NCBI GenBank assembly: GCA_947175035.1
Contig: CAMWLG010000027.1
Span: 1-41,870, forward strand
DNA: 41,870 nucleotides
Source: an uncultured Lachnospiraceae bacterium
GTDB lineage: Bacteria; Bacillota; Clostridia; Lachnospirales; Lachnospiraceae
Direction: 5' to 3'
Shown here in pieces: positions 41,133 through 41,870 of the stretch (the stretch's first letter is position 1; each line of letters opens with the position of its first letter). Below the pieces are notes generated by a model, which was not told where the DNA came from, searched no databases, and worked only from the letters and a program-made list of their open reading frames with translations. Position numbers and translations under genes: made by a program.

Positions 41133-41870
41133 TTATTCCACCGTTATGTTTGCAACATGTTCCAGATAAATACTTGCTTGTTTCTCAATCTGCTCGCTTT
41201 CGGTTTCGTATATATATACCTCCTCAAGATTTCTTACCCTACCCAGCGGCTCTATATCACCAATCCCTGTATCTTTCAAATAAATGTAACTCAGTCTGTC
41301 AAGTCTTGCTAAAGGACTAAGATTATCTACTTTGATATATTCTAATCTCATATCTTCTAAACATATCAGGTCACCCGTTATATCCAAATTCAAAATCTGC
41401 CTTTGGTCACGATCTAAAGTATTTTCAACTAACCAGATGCTTCTTAATTGTTTTAATTCACTAAGACCTTCCATATTTCTAATATTTCCACCCACAATAT
41501 GAATGGATTTCAAGAACCGATTCTCCTCAAAACAACCTAAATCCACATCTGCAACATTTTTTATAATCACCTCTTGAAGGGCCGGCATATGTCTTAAGAA
41601 AGTCAAATCTTCTATACTATCACATCCTTCTATATATAAATATTGCAAATTACTCAGACCGTTTAAAAATGTCATATCCAACCCGTCCGCAAAAAAACTC
41701 ATCTCCAATCTCTTTAAATAACCCAAGTTGCTTAATGGTGTTAAATCTATCGTTTCGTCATTTATCAAAAGGGACAGGTATAGCAGGTCGTCCATTTGCC
41801 CAATTCTATCAATTTCTTCCTGTGTAACCGTATAGCAATCTATTCCTGTTACATGGTCTAGGAACCAATT
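41133..41870 (-). CDS. Leucine-rich repeat protein, N-terminus cut by window edge
   Basis: The frame is open to the right edge (245 residues seen plus stop), so the start lies outside; the Met at 41795 is internal. It contains about eight short LRRs of 20-23 residues in the internalin-like style (LTPLSNLGYLKRLEMS, LNGLSNLQYLYIEGC, EGLSELKQLRSIWLVE, LSPLARLDRLSYIYLKD). This differs from the BspA-type repeats at 27-29 kb. It is acidic, with no membrane segment in the visible part. Location and partner unknown. Confidence 0.8.
   Translation of the reverse strand, partial: NWFLDHVTGIDCYTVTQEEIDRIGQMDDLLYLSLLINDETIDLTPLSNLGYLKRLEMSFFADGLDMTFLNGLSNLQYLYIEGCDSIEDLTFLRHMPALQEVIIKNVADVDLGCFEENRFLKSIHIVGGNIRNMEGLSELKQLRSIWLVENTLDRDQRQILNLDITGDLICLEDMRLEYIKVDNLSPLARLDRLSYIYLKDTGIGDIEPLGRVRNLEEVYIYETESEQIEKQASIYLEHVANITVE

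Noticed and set aside
19091..41870. Toxin, LXG/ESX or T6SS genes expected beside immunity genes
   Set aside because: None of the frames shows WXG, LXG, HINT, RHS toxin tip, nuclease or secretion ATPase motifs.

Overview
The window looks like chromosomal DNA of an anaerobic Clostridia bacterium, most likely Lachnospiraceae. This rests on the yceD-rpmF / plsX-acpP-rnc-smc-ftsY order, a fused trpGD gene, a tryptophan T-box in front of trpE, consensus sigma-A promoters and strong AGGAGG-type ribosome binding sites. Nearly every gene lies on the minus strand, so transcription runs right to left. No tRNA, rRNA, CRISPR array or intact transposase was found.

Left part (1-18.7 kb) is mostly housekeeping. 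At the left edge, a truncated gene encodes a SIR2-like domain followed by TPR repeats, the architecture of NAD-consuming anti-phage proteins. It has its own consensus promoter. To its right are a YitT-family membrane protein and a housekeeping run. Read in the direction of transcription this run is yceD-rpmF (terminator), plsX-acpP (terminator), rnc-smc-ftsY-ilvA (terminator). It covers ribosomal protein L32, phospholipid and fatty acid synthesis, RNase III, chromosome condensation, the SRP receptor and threonine deaminase. Next is the tryptophan operon: promoter, Trp T-box, trpE, trpGD, trpC, trpB, trpA, with no trpF. Two more genes in the same direction, a 74-residue unknown and a DUF1295 membrane protein, follow trpA closely and may be operon members.

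Right part (19.1-41.9 kb) is an accessory island, visibly more AT-rich in many places. It mixes small soluble proteins that look like immunity proteins of polymorphic toxin / contact-dependent inhibition systems (an Imm70-like protein, a CdiI-like RNase-toxin immunity protein, an Imm52-like protein and several unassigned ones) with many single-pass membrane-anchored or lipoprotein ectodomain proteins. The ectodomain set includes proteins with DxDGDG calcium-loop motifs, RCC1-like repeats, BspA-type leucine-rich repeats, YD repeats plus LysM, and a PstS-like binding domain fused to a membrane domain. No toxin or secretion gene is visible, so this reads as a polyimmunity locus. Duplication and decay are obvious: a ~0.66-0.69 kb near-identical duplication (21144-21834 and 24900-25560), a third diverged paralogue between the copies, a fossil carrying the end of a DUF1851/Tdi1-like immunity gene next to the frameshifted start of an Imm70-like gene (21840-22100), and a deletion scar of another immunity-like gene (23275-23347).

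The most original signal is a shared ectodomain of about 220 residues in three neighbouring membrane proteins (30932-31885, 32680-34194, 34242-36527). Each carries a different C-terminal module: none, a DUF4163/RsiV-like domain, or RCC1-like repeats. Family assignments come from reading motifs by eye; no database search was run.
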